A stretch of DNA of 64,000 nt from Diprion similis (taxonomy: Eukaryota; Arthropoda; Insecta; Hymenoptera; Diprionidae): positions 11,381,425 to 11,445,424 of the forward strand of contig NC_060108.1 in NCBI RefSeq assembly GCF_021155765.1, read 5' to 3'. This document shows positions 61,001 through 64,000 of the stretch, piece after piece. The notes beneath the pieces were generated by a model, which saw only the letters and a list, made by a program, of their open reading frames with translations, searched no databases and was not told the DNA's origin. Numbering within the stretch: the first letter of the stretch is position 1; each line of letters opens with the position of its first letter. Both the position numbers and the translations under genes were made by a program.

Positions 61001-61390
61001 GCACAAAAAGAAAATGGAATTAGAAAAAAGAATAATCGCATGACAAAGTTCAGTGGAAATCAGTGTATTTTTTTTTTTTTTTTTTTTTTTCTGTACGAAC
61101 AACATTTTTGCCATACTTAAACGATTCGTTTGTCAATGAAAAAATTGGCTCACTTGATATTTTTTTAAACAATAATTTGTAAGACTTACTCCGGGCATTA
61201 TGACTCTCTCCACGTCTTTTAGGACTTCTTGCCACGATTCCCCCTTGAGCGGTGCTTCCCGTGGGAGTAATTCGTTCAGGTAACCTGGCTTAACACTCGG
61301 GAGGACATTTCTGTCCCGTATATTCTCCGTGTAATCTGCGATGTACTCGAGAGTTGCCTTTCCGAACTCGCAGAACTCTTTTGCGTCCAT
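52093..61390 (-). CDS. DHPAAS-type aromatic amino acid decarboxylase, copy B
   Basis: Tandem paralogue of copy A in the same orientation, 522 aa. Minus-strand coding exons: 61390-61190, 58020-57787, 55502-55373, 54438-54178, 53535-53418, 52934-52844, 52737-52537 and 52425-52093. The first seven have exactly the lengths of copy A's; only the last differs (333 against 321 nt). Seen: [12 protein letters not shown] with Asn192, HVDAAYAG (Asp271), NPHKW (Lys303), [13 protein letters not shown] (Tyr332), [11 protein letters not shown]. Residues 146-150 are the usual GSASE, and 79-80 are Tyr-Phe. Asn192 predicts aldehyde synthase (L-DOPA to DHPAA) rather than dopamine synthesis. The acidic C-terminal extension beyond the AADC core is shared with amd-type proteins. 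Introns are larger (9.3 kb gene); intron 2 carries two tRNA-Pro genes and intron 1 a MITE and a CpG-rich plus-strand segment. The 5' UTR is spliced (exon edge at 61408). Confidence 0.9.
57015..57086 (+). tRNA. tRNA-Pro (AGG)
   Basis: A 72-nt cloverleaf. The acceptor stem GGCTCGT pairs with ACGAGCC plus discriminator C. The A box TGGTCTAGGGG and B box GGTTCAAATCC are intact. The anticodon arm CTCGC-TTAGGGT-GCGAG gives anticodon AGG at 57047-57049. A T7 run follows, a Pol III terminator. No intron and no encoded CCA, as expected for a nuclear eukaryotic tRNA. It lies in intron 2 of DHPAAS copy B on the opposite strand. Confidence 0.96.
57446..57517 (+). tRNA. tRNA-Pro (CGG)
   Basis: Identical to the upstream tRNA-Pro except for one base: the anticodon loop is TTCGGGT, giving anticodon CGG at 57478-57480. 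Stem pairing, the A box and B box are intact, and a T9 run follows within about 15 bases. It lies 359 bases after the first copy, in the same intron and orientation. Confidence 0.96.
58740..58991 (+). promoter_or_regulatory. CpG-rich promoter and possible non-coding first exon inside DHPAAS copy B intron 1
   Basis: From about 58700 the plus strand turns GC-rich (CGCCCGCTCGGGCC), then becomes purine-rich with three GTGATTAAAAGT-like repeats at 58922-58955. It ends at a strong donor (CATCAAAAG then GTAAGA, cut near 58991). The pattern of CpG block, A-rich leader and good GT donor is that of an untranslated first exon transcribed against DHPAAS. No coding exon that it joins was found in the window. 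Confidence 0.4.
59349..59672. mobile_element. MITE with TTA target duplication and internal poly-C blocks
   Basis: The element is flanked by TTA (59346-59348 and 59673-59675). The left end GGGGCCGATCATAAAACACG and the right end, read on the opposite strand as GGGGCTGTTCATAAAACACG, match over about 29 bases. Just inside each end is a C run: 22 C at 59391-59412, and 12 C then further C at 59623-59641. It is 324 bp with no coding frame. The TTA duplication suggests PIF/Harbinger. Confidence 0.8.
60086..60273. repeat. cluster of GTCGAC palindromes
   Basis: Four exact GTCGAC sites (60086, 60134, 60195 and 60261) fall within 190 bases, together with several one-base variants (GTTGAC, GTCAAC, GTAGAC). 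Two more lie at 58158 and 58210. This looks like a decayed short repeat, not coding sequence. Confidence 0.5.
60725..60786. promoter_or_regulatory. imperfect palindrome with NRF1-like motif
   Basis: GCGCATGCGCGCAGTACTA is followed about 23 bases later by TAGTACTCCGCGCATGTGC, an imperfect inverted repeat with a GCGCATGCGC core like the NRF1 site. It could be a bidirectional promoter element or a small decayed transposon. It lies in intron 1 of DHPAAS copy B. Confidence 0.35.
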
Positions 61391-62342
61391 TGCGAATAGT
61401 CGGTGTGCCTGGAAATCATTTGAAAATTTTTATTCTTGTAAGTCTTAATATAGCTAGTTGTTTTCGATTTTTTTTATAAGAAAGCTATACTCATTATTGA
61501 GTCAGTGATCTTGGAATAACACTGAAAATACTGATTTGGTGATGTGTAAGTAATTCACGCTGGTGAAAAATAGAATATTTTCATTTTGGTTCATCGATAT
61601 TTGGTAGGTTTTGTACGTGATAGTTAATAATCACACGAATATAAACAAGTTAACAGACTTTTTATACGAAACAAATCCGTACTATTTGTAAGTTGTCGCA
61701 AAGTTAATCGAATAAAATGAAATTTCAATTCAATGAATTTGTAATTTGTTAGAAAAGGCATCGCCTGAAGTTTTTATCATCACAAAACTCGTCGTAAAAA
61801 CATTATGCAGCTGTATTTTGATATTATTAATTTTCTAAACCGCAGTAAATCCTAACAATAAGATTAAGAATAGATTTGTCATATCTTCATGATATTTGAT
61901 GATTAATATACGTTGGAACCCAGAATGAATATCAAAAGGTCTGAATTTTTATCCACCTCGTAGATTATTTTTCTTTATTATTGCCAAACGAAATTTTTGA
62001 AAATAACCGTAACGCGCCTCAGAATCTGTTAACCTATTCAACTGGAATAATCTTACTGTTTAGCGGAGCAAAAGTTTGTTTATTATTTGAAAAAAAAATG
62101 TTGAGATCTCAATTACAACAATTAAATTTGACAATTTAAAGTTAACCAATCACAGTAAAATTTGTTTGAATAATTTTTTGAACGAAGAAACAAATTCTTT
62201 ATTTATTCTTCAATTTCATATCTTGGTTGTTCAAAAGTTTCTGATTTGACACATTAAGTTTATATTCGTTCCATACCAGCCTGAATTGATTTATACTCTA
62301 CACTGTGTGACGGTTTAACGTTAAAAGTTGCAGAACACTTAC

Positions 62343-62515
62343 GAACAAGGAAACTCCGGCTTGTGTAAATGATAGATTTCCTGCTGCAGAGCAATTCCGG
62401 ATACTTAATTGACAATATATATATATTTATATGCACTACCTAGTGTCTTGAAAGTGTGTATATCGAGCTCGGTTCGTTAATGTAGGTTCGCCGTAGCAAA
62501 CCTCCCCTTTATATA
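62343..62515 (-). promoter_or_regulatory. TATA box and non-coding exon 1 of DHPAAS copy B
   Basis: On the minus strand TATATAAAG sits at 62507-62515. About 30 bases downstream (near 62480) is a plausible start. The transcript would run to a perfect donor, CCTTGTTC then GTAAGT, with the exon edge at 62343. It would splice to an acceptor (tgatttccag) at 61408, 18 bases before the coding ATG. This gives a first exon of about 140 bases and an intron of 0.9 kb. Read from consensus only. Confidence 0.55.
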
Positions 62516-64000
62516 CACTTGCTTCAAGGTGGACTTGAGTGGGATACTCTTCCAGCGATCTACCATTCAAGATGGCTTCCCACGCCGTTTATCTATCCCC
62601 TTATTACTTACGGCTATGATTTTTATTTACAATCTTATTTTCATTTTATTTCTCGAATGCGGTATACAACTGCTACTGGCCTTGGCAGAACTGAAGCGTA
62701 ACACTTCTGTAAGTGTTCGCCAATGCTTTTTTCTACACCGCGGTGTCATAAGCTTGCGTTAAATAATCCATGAACGCGCAGTACTCACCTTGTTAAATTG
62801 TACAGGGTATTATTCAACGATTTTTGCACTATGGCTACAACGATTCAGTTTCTCAGAATGCGAAGAAACGTACTTAAGACTACGTAAATTCGTTGCACGG
62901 ACTTAGAAGTGATATTTTTTTGAATGTGGCGGAAGCAATCCCGCCAAGTTCAGAAAAACAATTGTTTTTTTTTACACGCAGAAAATAATTTGGCAACCAC
63001 GTGGTTCCCTCTTGGCTTTTGGCCGTTGCAATTGCCCCGTTGGACCTTGATATGGACGTTTGAATGGAAATTGAAAAAGAACTTGACACCGCTTAGCAAG
63101 CCATCCGTAAGCTACATGATGTGAAAATTTTTGCCATGTGTCATCGCCGATTTTGAAATTTGAAAATTGGTGAATAATAGAACGAACGACTCCAGACAGT
63201 TTTAAAAAAATTTGGATTCTTCGTTTTGTAAGAATCATGGCATCAAACTCATTTTATAATATTTAGTCCTTTTTTTAAAGGCGAAGGAAAAAAATTAGTG
63301 ACAGCGATTTTTGGATAAAAAACGCTCAAGGATATATAAGAAAAATATCGATCTTGATGCTGAATATTCGAGAAAAGTAGAAGGTTCTGGAAAGTTTAAA
63401 GTAGATACAAAAAAACAGTTTTCATAGTGCGCGACCTATTTGTTTCCTTACTTGGTACTTTTTAAGAGAATTTGGATTGTTTACAGCCAAAACATGTTGT
63501 TTTTTTAAAATCTGAGAAAAAGCAGGTACTACGTATTATGAGCATACCCACATAATGAGTTCAGCATGTGTGTATTTAGCAGTTAATCAACTGACTATTA
63601 AATCACCTTTCAGAACTTTTCATATCCGGAGCGTCAGGTAACTTCTTTGATGGGCAATAAAAAATTAACAATTTTGATTCGTAAGTTGATAGACATTTAA
63701 TCAAATTTTAATGAAAGAATTATTTAGTAGTCAACATTCCGAACTTCATTATTTTTCAAAGGTATTAGATATTACAATAAATCCTTATCTCTTGACTTTT
63801 TAATGCTTATTCCAAGGGGGTATTCACTCATAGATCAGGTAACAAGCGATTGCAATGATTTAAGTGATTTTAAAGTGACGGCTTTCCAAAGTTTTAGAAG
63901 TCCAGAATTATTTGTCGCTATTGGGGATAAGAATACAAAAATCTTACATAACATAAGTACTGCAATGCGCATAAGCATTTACCACATGAAAAAAATTTGT
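62516..64000. other. right end of window, no gene recognised
   Basis: The upstream flank of the DHPAAS copy B promoter, AT-rich and with short frames only. Frames of 60-90 codons at 62519-62762 and 62880-63238 overlap one another on both strands and look like nothing known. No transposon termini were found. Confidence 0.4.

Overview
The window is animal nuclear DNA and almost certainly insect. It is AT-rich, its genes are split by GT-AG introns with long non-coding stretches between them, it carries many homopolymer and TA runs, and several short inverted-repeat transposons are scattered through it. The pair of insect-type DOPA-decarboxylase relatives with Asn at position 192 (3,4-dihydroxyphenylacetaldehyde synthase, DHPAAS) and the MsrA resembling the Drosophila protein point to Insecta. 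Hymenoptera is my best guess from overall gene and repeat style, but I cannot prove it. There is no operon, CRISPR, phage or bacterial content.

Layout from left to right. 1-8364 has no gene I can name; it holds a GC/CpG-rich island at 5290-5850 and two orphan exon-like open frames on the minus strand. 8365-9266 (minus) is a three-exon TMEM42 gene (134 aa). 9267-14900 has nothing I can name. 14995-23598 (plus) is a PP1 regulatory subunit of the PPP1R16A / MYPT-75D type, with an RVxF-type motif, ankyrin repeats and a C-terminal CaaX box; my exon model sums to exactly 524 codons. 23599-33390 is intergenic and contains a TTAA-flanked piggyBac-like MITE. 33400-41997 (plus) is a GC-rich 5' exon followed by MsrA (217 aa), whose last intron is packed with three inverted-repeat elements. 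43415-47143 and 52093-61390 (both minus) are two tandem intact DHPAAS-type genes of 518 and 522 aa. They have eight coding exons each and identical lengths for exons 1-7. The second copy has a TATA box and a non-coding first exon near 62.5 kb, two tRNA-Pro genes in its second intron, and a CpG-rich plus-strand exon-like segment in its first intron. A similar plus-strand segment lies between the two copies at 49.7-49.9 kb.

The genes do not form one pathway. The notable content is the tandem DHPAAS pair, which is expected to make the cuticle cross-linking aldehyde DHPAA from L-DOPA. Both copies have the aldehyde-synthase residue Asn192, but keep Tyr79-Phe80 as in the human decarboxylase. The possible unannotated plus-strand first exons inside and beside the pair are the best candidates for something undescribed. 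All exon boundaries were read by eye from splice consensus, reading frame and family alignment from memory; no search was run.
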